Made by a program: the position numbers and the translations under genes | Source: Lachnospiraceae bacterium | Lineage (GTDB): Bacteria; Bacillota; Clostridia; Lachnospirales; Lachnospiraceae | Length of the DNA stretch: 5,871 nucleotides | NCBI GenBank assembly: GCA_003488445.1 | Contig: DNLO01000036.1 | Span: 5,541 to 11,411, forward strand | Direction: 5' to 3' | Shown here: piece after piece, positions 1 to 5,267 of the stretch | Layout: each line of letters starts with the position of its first letter | How positions within the stretch are numbered: the stretch's first letter is position 1 | The notes under the pieces: generated by a model | What the model saw: only the letters and a program-made list of their open reading frames with translations | What the model was told of the DNA's origin: nothing | Database searches by the model: none

Positions 1-1437
1 GGCTTCAGGAAGGATGTGGTACTGCTTCACATCGACGGAGCGGACCAGCATGTCACCGTATATATCAACGGAAATGAGGCAGGTTCTCACGACGGCGGAT
101 ACAGTCATTTCACCCTGGATATATCAGAATACGGCGACAGCTTCACCCTGCGGCTCGTGACGAGCGACGACCTGAGAGATACCACAGAGCCCTACGGCAA
201 GCAGAGACTGAAGCGCGGCGGCATGTGGTATACCCCTTTTTCCGGGATATGGCAGCCTGTATGGATAGAGAGCGTCCCGGAAAAATATGTGAAGACCCTC
301 CGTGTCGAGACCGATATGGAAAAGGCTTCGATCGATACAAAAGATCCCTCGTTTTGCGGGACGATAGAGGTCATAACACCCGATGGTCCGAAGGAATATC
401 CTCTCTCTTCCGGAAAGGCCGTAATCTGTCCCGACGGGCCCAGACTTTGGTCGCCGGATGACCCCTATCTGTATCACTTCACTCTCCGTACCGACAGCGG
501 CGATACCGTACACTCCTACTTTGCCTTAAGAGAGATATCCATCAGGGTAGTCAGCGGCATGAGGCGGCTTGTGCTGAACGGCCGGCCGTATTTTTTCAAC
601 GGCCTGCTGGATCAGGGCTACTACAGCGACGGACTCTGCACTCCCGCCTCCCCGTCTATGTATGAGCGGGATATACAGACTGCCAGATCCCTGGGGTTCA
701 ACACTTTGAGGAAGCATCTCAAGGTCGAGCCCGATCTCTTTTATTCCGCCTGTGACAGGCTTGGCATGATCGTATTCCAGGATATGGTCAACAACGGAAG
801 GTACTCCTTCCTCTCCGATACCCTGCTGCCCAACATAGGCTTCAGGGAGAAGAAAGACTTCGGACCCGCCTCCACGCCCGAGGAGATGTCCGTCTTCCTG
901 CAGCGCATGGAGCAGACCGTGGAGCAGCTCTTCTCCTTTCCGTGCATCCTGTACTGGACTATATTCAACGAGGGCTGGGGACAGTTCGACTCAGTATCTA
1001 CCGGTGACAGACTGCGCCGGCTGGACCCCACAAGGATCATAGATGCCGCCTCCGGGTGGTTCGACAAGGGCGGCGGGGATATTTGCAGCGTCCATGTATA
1101 TAATCATGAATGTCACTTCATTCCCGACGTCAGGCCGATAGTGCTCTCCGAGTGCGGCGGGTATATCTACAGTGTCAAAGATCATGTCTGCAACACGAAG
1201 CCCTACGGCTACGGCAGTACAGGCAGCAGTGAGCACCTGCTGCAGCGCATAAAAAAGCTGTACCTGGAAGAGGTACAGCCTTCTATATCCAAGGGTCTGT
1301 GCGGTGCCATCTATACACAGCTCTCCGATGTGGAGGATGAGACCAACGGCATCGTCACCTACGACCGTAAGGTAGTGAAGCTCCCTGCAGATGAGATGCG
1401 CGGGATCTTCGCAGGTCTTGTCATTTCTGATCGATAA
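1..1437 (+). CDS. Glycoside hydrolase family 2 enzyme (beta-galactosidase/beta-glucuronidase-like), 5'-truncated by window edge
   Basis: The reading frame is open from base 1, so the start lies upstream and the internal GTG at 16 is not the real start. About 478 residues are visible, ending at TAA 1435-1437. Numbering from the GTG at 16, the order fits GH2: the rest of the jelly-roll sugar-binding domain (to about residue 90, with the signature TPFSGIWQPVWIE), an Ig-like sandwich (about 90-175), then a TIM barrel starting near RRLVLNGRPYFFNG. The likely acid/base is E319 in WTIFNEGWGQ (bases 970-972) and the likely nucleophile is E379 in VLSECGGY (bases 1150-1152). The C-terminal block YTQLSDVEDETNG also recurs in small bacterial GH2 enzymes. 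The family hydrolyses terminal beta-linked sugars with retention of configuration; the substrate cannot be read from sequence. No signal peptide can be judged because the N-terminus is missing. The 3' end overlaps the convergent aminotransferase gene, and I see no + strand terminator after it. Confidence 0.92.
   Translation, partial: GFRKDVVLLHIDGADQHVTVYINGNEAGSHDGGYSHFTLDISEYGDSFTLRLVTSDDLRDTTEPYGKQRLKRGGMWYTPFSGIWQPVWIESVPEKYVKTLRVETDMEKASIDTKDPSFCGTIEVITPDGPKEYPLSSGKAVICPDGPRLWSPDDPYLYHFTLRTDSGDTVHSYFALREISIRVVSGMRRLVLNGRPYFFNGLLDQGYYSDGLCTPASPSMYERDIQTARSLGFNTLRKHLKVEPDLFYSACDRLGMIVFQDMVNNGRYSFLSDTLLPNIGFREKKDFGPASTPEEMSVFLQRMEQTVEQLFSFPCILYWTIFNEGWGQFDSVSTGDRLRRLDPTRIIDAASGWFDKGGGDICSVHVYNHECHFIPDVRPIVLSECGGYIYSVKDHVCNTKPYGYGSTGSSEHLLQRIKKLYLEEVQPSISKGLCGAIYTQLSDVEDETNGIVTYDRKVVKLPADEMRGIFAGLVISDR
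1251..1279 (-). terminator. Probable Rho-independent terminator of the aminotransferase gene, embedded antisense in the GH2 gene
   Basis: Read on the minus strand, GCTGTACCT (1279-1271), loop CTTCC (1270-1266) and AGGTACAGC (1265-1257) form a perfect 9-bp stem, extendable by a G-U pair, followed directly by six T residues (1256-1251). It lies about 142 nt downstream of the aminotransferase stop at 1421. On the + strand the hairpin is not followed by a T-run, so it should act only on minus-strand transcripts. The same bases encode KLYLEEVQ in the GH2 protein. Confidence 0.75.
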
Positions 1438-2707
1438 GCTTTTCCAGACTCACTATCCTGACACACAGTGTGAAGAGCTCTGCCGCCACCTTCAGATCCG
1501 ACAGTGAGGGATAGGTGGGTGCCACTCTGATATTGCTGTCTTTGGGATCCTTTCCATAGGGCCATGTAGCTCCGGCTCCCGTCATCTTCACTCCGGCCTT
1601 CTTCGCTCTCGCGACAACCTCCTTCGCGCATCCGGGCAGAGTCTCGAAGCTGATGAAATAGCCGCCGTTGGGTTTGGTCCATTCGCCTATCCCGAGGCCC
1701 GAAAGGTTCCTGTCGAATATCTCCTCCACGGCTTCGAACTTGGGTCTTATCACATCGGCATGCTTTCTCATATGCTCTACTATGCCGTGTATATCCTTGA
1801 AGAATCTCACGTGTCTCAGCTGATTCACCTTGTCGTGCCCTATGGTCTGATTCTTCAGCTGCGCTTCTATATCCTCCAGATTGTTGAGTGATGAAGCCAG
1901 AGACGCTATTCCGCTTCCGGGGAAGGTTATCTTGGATGTGGAAGCAAACTTGTATACGAGATCCGGATTGCCCGCCTTCTTGCACTCTTCCAGGATCTCT
2001 ATGATGTGATCCTGATTGTCATCGTACAGATGATGTACACAGTAGGCATTGTCCCAGAAGATGCGGAAGTCCGGTGCAGCAGGCTTCAGTCTTGCGAACC
2101 TCATCACCGTGGAGTCCGAATAAGAGTAGCCCTGAGGGTTGGAATACTTGGGCACACACCAGATACCCTTTATGGCATCATCTTCCGACACCAGCCTCTC
2201 CACCTCGTCCATATCCGGCCCATCCGGTGTCATATTCACAGGTATCATCTCTATCCCGAAGTACTCCGTGATCTTGAAGTGCCTGTCATATCCGGGCGAA
2301 GGGCAAAGGAACTTCACATGATCCAGCTTGCACCAGGGTGTATGCCCCAGGATGCCGTGAGTCATGGCCCTTGATATGGTGTCGTACATCACGTTCAGTG
2401 AAGAGTTGCCGTACAGTATGATATTATCCGGGTTGTTCTCCATCATGTCGCCCATCAGGACCTTTGCTTCTCTTATCCCGGTGAGTCCTCCGTAGTTGCG
2501 GCAGTCTGTACCGTCCTCACAGGTCAGGTCGGCCCCGGAGTTCAGGGCATCCATCATGCCCATAGAGAGATCCAGCTGTTCCTTGCAGGGCTTTCCTCTG
2601 CTCATGTCGAGATTGAGTCCCAGGTTCTGGTACCTGTCGTACTCCGCACGGAGCAACTCCAGCTCCTTCTTCATCTCTTTTTTGTCCATCTCTGCATAGG
2701 GTTTCAT
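1421..2707 (-). CDS. PLP-dependent class I aminotransferase, PF12897-type (aspartate aminotransferase-like)
   Basis: This 428-residue cytosolic fold-type I PLP enzyme has a full set of cofactor residues. G100-N101-S102-S103 is the phosphate-binding turn, N190 lies in YSNPQG, D219 and Y222 in FWDNAY, K259 in STSKITFPG (the lysine forming the internal aldimine), and R394 in NIRVAPTYP should bind the substrate alpha-carboxylate. Blocks such as LDMSRGKP, YGGLTGIRE and FLCPSPGYDRHF point, from memory, to the family Pfam calls Asp_aminotransf, which includes the subgroup 1c aspartate aminotransferases of actinobacteria. Amino-group transfer between aspartate or another amino acid and 2-oxoglutarate is therefore the best guess; the specific donor is inferred. 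The start is supported by GGAGG at 2716-2720, 8 nt before the ATG. The gene follows xerD after an 87-bp gap holding a terminator and a weak promoter candidate. Its 3' end overlaps the convergent GH2 gene by 17 bp, and its probable terminator lies inside that gene. Confidence 0.9.
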   Translation of the reverse strand: MKPYAEMDKKEMKKELELLRAEYDRYQNLGLNLDMSRGKPCKEQLDLSMGMMDALNSGADLTCEDGTDCRNYGGLTGIREAKVLMGDMMENNPDNIILYGNSSLNVMYDTISRAMTHGILGHTPWCKLDHVKFLCPSPGYDRHFKITEYFGIEMIPVNMTPDGPDMDEVERLVSEDDAIKGIWCVPKYSNPQGYSYSDSTVMRFARLKPAAPDFRIFWDNAYCVHHLYDDNQDHIIEILEECKKAGNPDLVYKFASTSKITFPGSGIASLASSLNNLEDIEAQLKNQTIGHDKVNQLRHVRFFKDIHGIVEHMRKHADVIRPKFEAVEEIFDRNLSGLGIGEWTKPNGGYFISFETLPGCAKEVVARAKKAGVKMTGAGATWPYGKDPKDSNIRVAPTYPSLSDLKVAAELFTLCVRIVSLEKLIDQK

Positions 2708-2741
2708 ACCTGCAACCTCCGTTTGTTTTCTTTCTTAAATC

Positions 2742-2768
2742 AAAAAGACGTATCCTTAACAGGATACG
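2742..2768 (-). terminator. Rho-independent terminator downstream of xerD
   Basis: On the minus strand, CGTATCCT (2768-2761), loop GTTA (2760-2757) and AGGATACG (2756-2749) form a perfect 8-bp stem. Two bases (TC) and then five T residues (2746-2742) follow. It begins 27 nt after the xerD stop codon and ends 34 nt before the aminotransferase start. The stem is short and only about half GC, so termination may be partial and allow some readthrough into the aminotransferase gene. Confidence 0.7.
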
Positions 2769-2790
2769 CCATTGTATCTGTATTTGCCAA
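2761..2790 (-). promoter_or_regulatory. Weak candidate promoter for the aminotransferase gene, overlapping the xerD terminator
   Basis: On the minus strand TTGGCA (2790-2785, five of six matches to the -35 consensus) is separated by 18 bp from TATCCT (2766-2761, four of six matches to -10). The -10 would lie within the first arm of the terminator stem, so initiation would fall near 2754, inside the hairpin. This is the best sigma-A-like pair I could find in the 87-bp gap, but it is weak. The gene may instead depend on readthrough from xerD. Confidence 0.3.
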
Positions 2791-2794
2791 CCCC

Positions 2795-3679
2795 TTAATG
2801 ACGCGGGTGTGCTTTCGCATACACCTCTCTGATCCTGTTGTGGCTCAGAGTCGCATATATCTGAGTGGTGGAAATGTCGGAATGTCCCAGCATCTCCTGC
2901 ACGGACCTCAGGTCCGCTCCGTTCTCCACCAGATGCGCCGCGAAGCTGTGGCGGAGTGTATGGGGAGTGATATCCATCTCTATGCCGGCCTTCTTGGTAT
3001 AGTACTTGATCAGCTTCCAGAAGCCCTGACGGCTCATGGGCTCTCCCGACATATTTACAAAGAGTGTCTGCTCATCATTGTTTGCAATGAGTGCCTCTCT
3101 GGCATGATCCATATAGTTCCTGATTGCGTTTCTCGCCTCTATTCCGAAGGGAATGATCCTGTCCTTGTGAGGATCGTGACAGTCAACGTAGTTCATCTGC
3201 AGATTGACGTCATCCACCTTTAAAGTGATGAGCTCCGTCACACGCATTCCTGTCGCATAGAGCAGCTCCAGCATCGCCTTGTCCCTTATATCCTTGGGAG
3301 TATCTCCCGACGGCTGGTTCAGAAGCCTGATGACCTCATCCATCGTCATTATCTGAGGGAGCTTCTTCTCTATCTTGGGAGCCTTCAGTCCCTCGGTAGG
3401 ATTGGAGGATATCTTCCCCTCCTTCTCCAGATAAGAGTAGAAAGCACGCATGGAAGCTATGGCACGCGACACCGATGCCGGTGCTGCCTTGTGTTCCTCA
3501 CTGTTTTCGATGTAATCCTTGAGAATCTCTGAAGTGACCTTTGTCGGATCGGCTATACCTTTCGTGACCAGATAGGCAGCCATCTTTTTCAAATCTCTTC
3601 TGTAAGAAAGCTCTGTGTTCTTCGAAGTCTTTTTGACGTTATGTAAATAGTTTATGAACGCTTCGATCTGTTCTTCCAT
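2795..3679 (-). CDS. xerD: Site-specific tyrosine recombinase XerD
   Basis: This 294-residue protein has the usual XerC/XerD length and two-domain layout: an N-terminal SAM-like core-binding domain (about 1-90, with KNTELSYRRDL) and a C-terminal catalytic domain (about 108-290). The active-site residues are R146 (ATGMR), H240 and R243 (HTLRHSFAAHL), H266 (LGHSD) and the nucleophile Y275 (TQIYATLS). Xer recombinases resolve chromosome dimers at dif during replication; some paralogues serve other roles. The beta-hairpin that usually reads GKGxKER here reads CHDPHKDR, so the common Gly-Lys-Gly lysine is absent and only K172 nearby could replace it. The ATG at 3679 is preceded by a GGGAGAGGG site 11 nt upstream. 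The gene has its own promoter and terminator. No integrase-like cargo, flanking att site or dif-like site was recognised, so it reads as a core chromosomal gene. XerD rather than XerC is assigned by overall resemblance only. Confidence 0.87.
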   Translation of the reverse strand: MEEQIEAFINYLHNVKKTSKNTELSYRRDLKKMAAYLVTKGIADPTKVTSEILKDYIENSEEHKAAPASVSRAIASMRAFYSYLEKEGKISSNPTEGLKAPKIEKKLPQIMTMDEVIRLLNQPSGDTPKDIRDKAMLELLYATGMRVTELITLKVDDVNLQMNYVDCHDPHKDRIIPFGIEARNAIRNYMDHAREALIANNDEQTLFVNMSGEPMSRQGFWKLIKYYTKKAGIEMDITPHTLRHSFAAHLVENGADLRSVQEMLGHSDISTTQIYATLSHNRIREVYAKAHPRH

Positions 3680-3690
3680 ATACGAAATTT

Positions 3691-3700
3691 CCCTCTCCCT
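3691..3700 (-). promoter_or_regulatory. Ribosome binding site of xerD with long spacing
   Basis: AGGGAGAGGG (3700-3691 on the minus strand) is a strong purine-rich Shine-Dalgarno sequence, but its 3' edge is 11 nt from the ATG at 3679, longer than the usual 5-9. It starts one base after the leader hairpin (3732-3702), so hairpin folding could affect ribosome access. I see no better start codon closer to it. Confidence 0.65.
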
Positions 3701-3701
3701 T

Positions 3702-3732
3702 AGTGATATGTCTTGACCGGAGACCTATCACT
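3702..3732 (-). promoter_or_regulatory. Inverted repeat / leader hairpin at the 5' end of the predicted xerD mRNA
   Basis: On the minus strand AGTGATA (3732-3726) pairs with TATCACT (3708-3702). After a single mismatch, GTCT (3724-3721) pairs with AGAC (3713-3710), leaving a 7-nt loop. The element starts at the position expected for transcription initiation from the promoter at 3739-3767 and ends one base before the Shine-Dalgarno site. It could be a 5'-terminal mRNA-stabilising stem, a translational control element, or a DNA operator overlapping +1. Which of these applies cannot be read from sequence. Confidence 0.55.
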
Positions 3733-3738
3733 TCACCC

Positions 3739-3767
3739 ATTATAAAGACTTGATATGAGAAAAGCAA
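3739..3767 (-). promoter_or_regulatory. Sigma-A-type promoter of xerD
   Basis: On the minus strand TTGCTT (3767-3762) and a perfect TATAAT (3744-3739) are separated by 17 bp, the optimal spacing. Initiation is predicted near 3732, giving a leader of roughly 50 nt before the xerD ATG. An A-run just upstream of the -35 (CGAAAAAATCGG, about 3769-3780) could act as an UP-like element. Confidence 0.72.
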
Positions 3768-3812
3768 ACCGATTTTTTCGCGTAAAAGCTGGAAAAACGC
3801 CCTGTTTTACAT

Positions 3813-3865
3813 AAAAATCACAACATGTCGGTCGGCGTTTTGGAGGCCGTCACAACATGTTGTGA
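3813..3865 (-). terminator. Rho-independent terminator of the ECF-coaX-Nudix operon
   Basis: On the minus strand TCACAACATGT (3865-3855) pairs perfectly with ACATGTTGTGA (3828-3818) to give an 11-bp stem. The apical part adds a short CGGC/GCCG helix (3849-3846 with 3836-3833) around a 9-nt loop. Five T residues (3817-3813) follow immediately. It lies about 55 nt after the Nudix stop codon and about 45 bp before the xerD -35 box, so it should insulate xerD from the upstream operon. Confidence 0.72.
3818..3865. repeat. Three copies of the 11-mer TCACAACATGT, two forming a 16-bp palindrome
   Basis: The 11-mer occurs at 3818-3828 (+), 3850-3860 (+) and 3855-3865 (minus strand). The last two overlap head to head as the perfect palindrome TCACAACATGTTGTGA (3850-3865). 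The two direct copies are offset by 32 bp, close to three helical turns. The outer copies form the terminator stem, but a simple terminator does not need the third, internal copy. Whether a protein binds here is unknown. Confidence 0.7.
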
Positions 3866-3920
3866 AAAAAAATTTTTCAATATTTTTTTATCTTTTATGT
3901 TAATAAATTATGTGCAAATT

Positions 3921-4472
3921 TTACAATTTGCCGGAGCTGATTCTGTTATGATAAGCCATGATGGATGCAATGGTTTTCGAATCCTGTATCCGGCCACTAT
4001 ATATCATGTCCACGAGGTCCTCGACCACAAATGCTTCCACATCAATGTACTCATCCGGATCCAGATGCTGGGAGGTCTTCCTCAGATCCTTCGCGACATA
4101 GACCTCTATGATCTCGTTGCAGTAGGCTATCGCCGTGGCGATGGTGATCAGATGCTCCAGACTGCTGTCAGTGGTATAGCCCGTCTCCTCCTCCAGCTCT
4201 CTCTTCGCTGCTGTCTCGAAGGGCTCCTCTGTACCGTTCCTGCCTCCGGCAGGTATCTCTATGGTCTCCCTGTCGATGGCATACCTGTACTGGTGCACCA
4301 TGAGTATCCGCCCGTCAGGCAGCACCGGCACCACCGCTGATGCCCCCTTATGCACGCAGGCTACATACTCTTCCACCTGACCGTCGGGAAGCTCCACCTG
4401 ATCCTTGCAGTACTGGAATATCACATTGGTATCTACTACCTCTCGACTGAGCTGCCTGAATCTTCGTATCAT
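3921..4472 (-). CDS. Nudix hydrolase, ADP-ribose pyrophosphatase-like
   Basis: This 183-residue protein has a perfect Nudix box: G77, E83 and R91-E92-L93-x-E95-E96-x-G98, with the EIPAGG entry typical of ADP-sugar pyrophosphatases. The box binds divalent metal and positions water to cleave a nucleoside diphosphate linked to another group. An N-terminal strand region (VELPDGQ) and QYRYAI also fit the ADP-ribose pyrophosphatase branch. However, the downstream segment reads TAIAYCNE where that branch often has SPGxxxE, so the substrate is uncertain. It lacks the extra signature of Nudix CoA diphosphatases that I know of. The gene is third in the operon, 12 nt after coaX. I see no Shine-Dalgarno site before its ATG, so translation is probably coupled to coaX. 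A later GTG (codon 17) follows a GAGAGGT, but starting there would remove the N-terminal strand, so the ATG is preferred. An AT-rich 3' tail and a terminator follow. Confidence 0.9.
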   Translation of the reverse strand: MIRRFRQLSREVVDTNVIFQYCKDQVELPDGQVEEYVACVHKGASAVVPVLPDGRILMVHQYRYAIDRETIEIPAGGRNGTEEPFETAAKRELEEETGYTTDSSLEHLITIATAIAYCNEIIEVYVAKDLRKTSQHLDPDEYIDVEAFVVEDLVDMIYSGRIQDSKTIASIMAYHNRISSGKL

Positions 4473-4484
4473 GGCTGTTTTATC

Positions 4485-5252
4485 TCAGGCATTCTTATCA
4501 TAGATGATCTTGAGTCCCTTCAGCATGAGGTCGGGATCGTTGATGATCTTATGCTTGCAGTGAGGCACTATCACCGAAGCCAGTCCGCCGGTGGCTATGA
4601 CCGTAGCCTCGTATCCCAGCTCTTTTTCGAAACGGTCTATCATACCGTCGATCCTCGATGCCTCACCGAATATGATACCGCTCTTGATGGCATCCATGGT
4701 ATTGGCTGCTATCTGCTTCTTCGGAGCCCCCAGCGATACCCTCGGCAGCAGAGATGTGCCTGCGGCGAGAGCTTCCACGGATACGTTCACACCGGGGAAG
4801 ATCGCTCCTCCTATATAGGTACTGTTCCTGTCTGTCACTGTGATCGTGGTGGCGGTGCCCATGTCTATCACTATGTCGGGCACACCGTATATGTTCATCG
4901 CAGCCACCGAGTCGACCACCAGATCCGCACCCAGTGTCGAGGGATCGTCCAGTCTTATGTTCAGGCCAGTCTTCAGTCCGGCACCCACTACCATGGGCTC
5001 ACAGTTCAGGAACTTGCGGAGTGCCATCTTCAATACATGTGTCAGCGGGGGCACCACGGAAGCTATGATCGCTCCTTCTATCTTGTCCCCGTCAATAAAG
5101 TTGAGCTCCATTATCGTCTTGAGCAAAACGGCATACTCCAGCTCCGTCTTGTTCATGTCTGTGGAGATCCTCTCCGTAAAGTAGAGCTTGCCGTGACTGT
5201 CGATACATCCGACGACAATATTGGTATTACCCATATCAAGCGCAAGGATCAT
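4485..5252 (-). CDS. coaX: Type III pantothenate kinase CoaX
   Basis: This 255-residue cytosolic protein has the usual CoaX length and the ASKHA-fold motifs. DMGNTN (6-11) is the N-terminal phosphate-binding loop, LGADLVVDSVAA (108-119) carries the catalytic-base aspartate D110, DMGTATT (130-136) is the second phosphate/cation loop, GGAIFPGV (148-155) is the pantothenate-side loop, and TGG lies at 221-223. The enzyme phosphorylates pantothenate with ATP to 4'-phosphopantothenate, the entry step of CoA biosynthesis. Type III enzymes characteristically need a monovalent cation and escape CoA feedback inhibition. The usual GADR arginine is Leu here (GADL). The start is fixed by GGGAGGT at 5264-5258, 5 nt before the ATG. 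The gene follows the ECF S component by 15 nt and precedes the Nudix gene by 12 nt, so the three are almost certainly co-transcribed. No birA, a frequent coaX neighbour in Firmicutes, is visible here. Confidence 0.95.
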   Translation of the reverse strand: MILALDMGNTNIVVGCIDSHGKLYFTERISTDMNKTELEYAVLLKTIMELNFIDGDKIEGAIIASVVPPLTHVLKMALRKFLNCEPMVVGAGLKTGLNIRLDDPSTLGADLVVDSVAAMNIYGVPDIVIDMGTATTITVTDRNSTYIGGAIFPGVNVSVEALAAGTSLLPRVSLGAPKKQIAANTMDAIKSGIIFGEASRIDGMIDRFEKELGYEATVIATGGLASVIVPHCKHKIINDPDLMLKGLKIIYDKNA

Positions 5253-5267
5253 GATACACCTCCCGCT

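Noticed and set aside
578..596. A 12-bp GC-rich palindrome (ACGGCCGGCCGT) followed by A and T6 inside the GH2 gene, resembling a + strand terminator
   Set aside because: As a hairpin it has only four base pairs around a CCGG loop, and the bases are explained by the conserved GH2 segment LNGRPYFFNG. A weak pause site is possible but unsupported.
1458..1475. Small hairpin CACACAGTGTG just after the GH2 stop, considered as its + strand terminator
   Set aside because: The stem is only 4-5 bp with a minimal loop and no T-run follows; it lies in aminotransferase coding sequence.
1359..1985. A 208-residue minus-strand frame overlapping the aminotransferase C-terminal half
   Set aside because: It is another frame of the aminotransferase gene, rich in Arg/Gly/Ser, with no plausible start signal or family resemblance.
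3818..3865. An integron attC-like or phage att site suggested by the inverted repeat next to a tyrosine recombinase
   Set aside because: The conserved attC end motifs (RYYYAAC / GTTRRRY) are not met, no gene cassette or integrase cargo is present, and the T-run placement makes a terminator the simpler reading.
3878..3905. A possible dif site near xerD, because TTATGTTAATA (3895-3905) resembles the E. coli XerD arm TTATGTTAAAT
   Set aside because: The bases where the XerC arm should be are CAATATTTTTT, with no resemblance to known XerC arms. The match is expected by chance in such AT-rich DNA, and dif is normally not beside xerD.
3680..3920. Riboswitch, small RNA or small gene in the largest intergenic gap
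   Set aside because: Apart from the promoter, leader hairpin, terminator and AT-rich tract already listed, I see no conserved riboswitch core and no short frame with a convincing ribosome binding site.
3825..4340. A 171-residue + strand frame starting at the TCACAACATGT element
   Set aside because: It is antisense to the Nudix gene, has no recognisable motif, and its first part translates the AT-rich intergenic tract.
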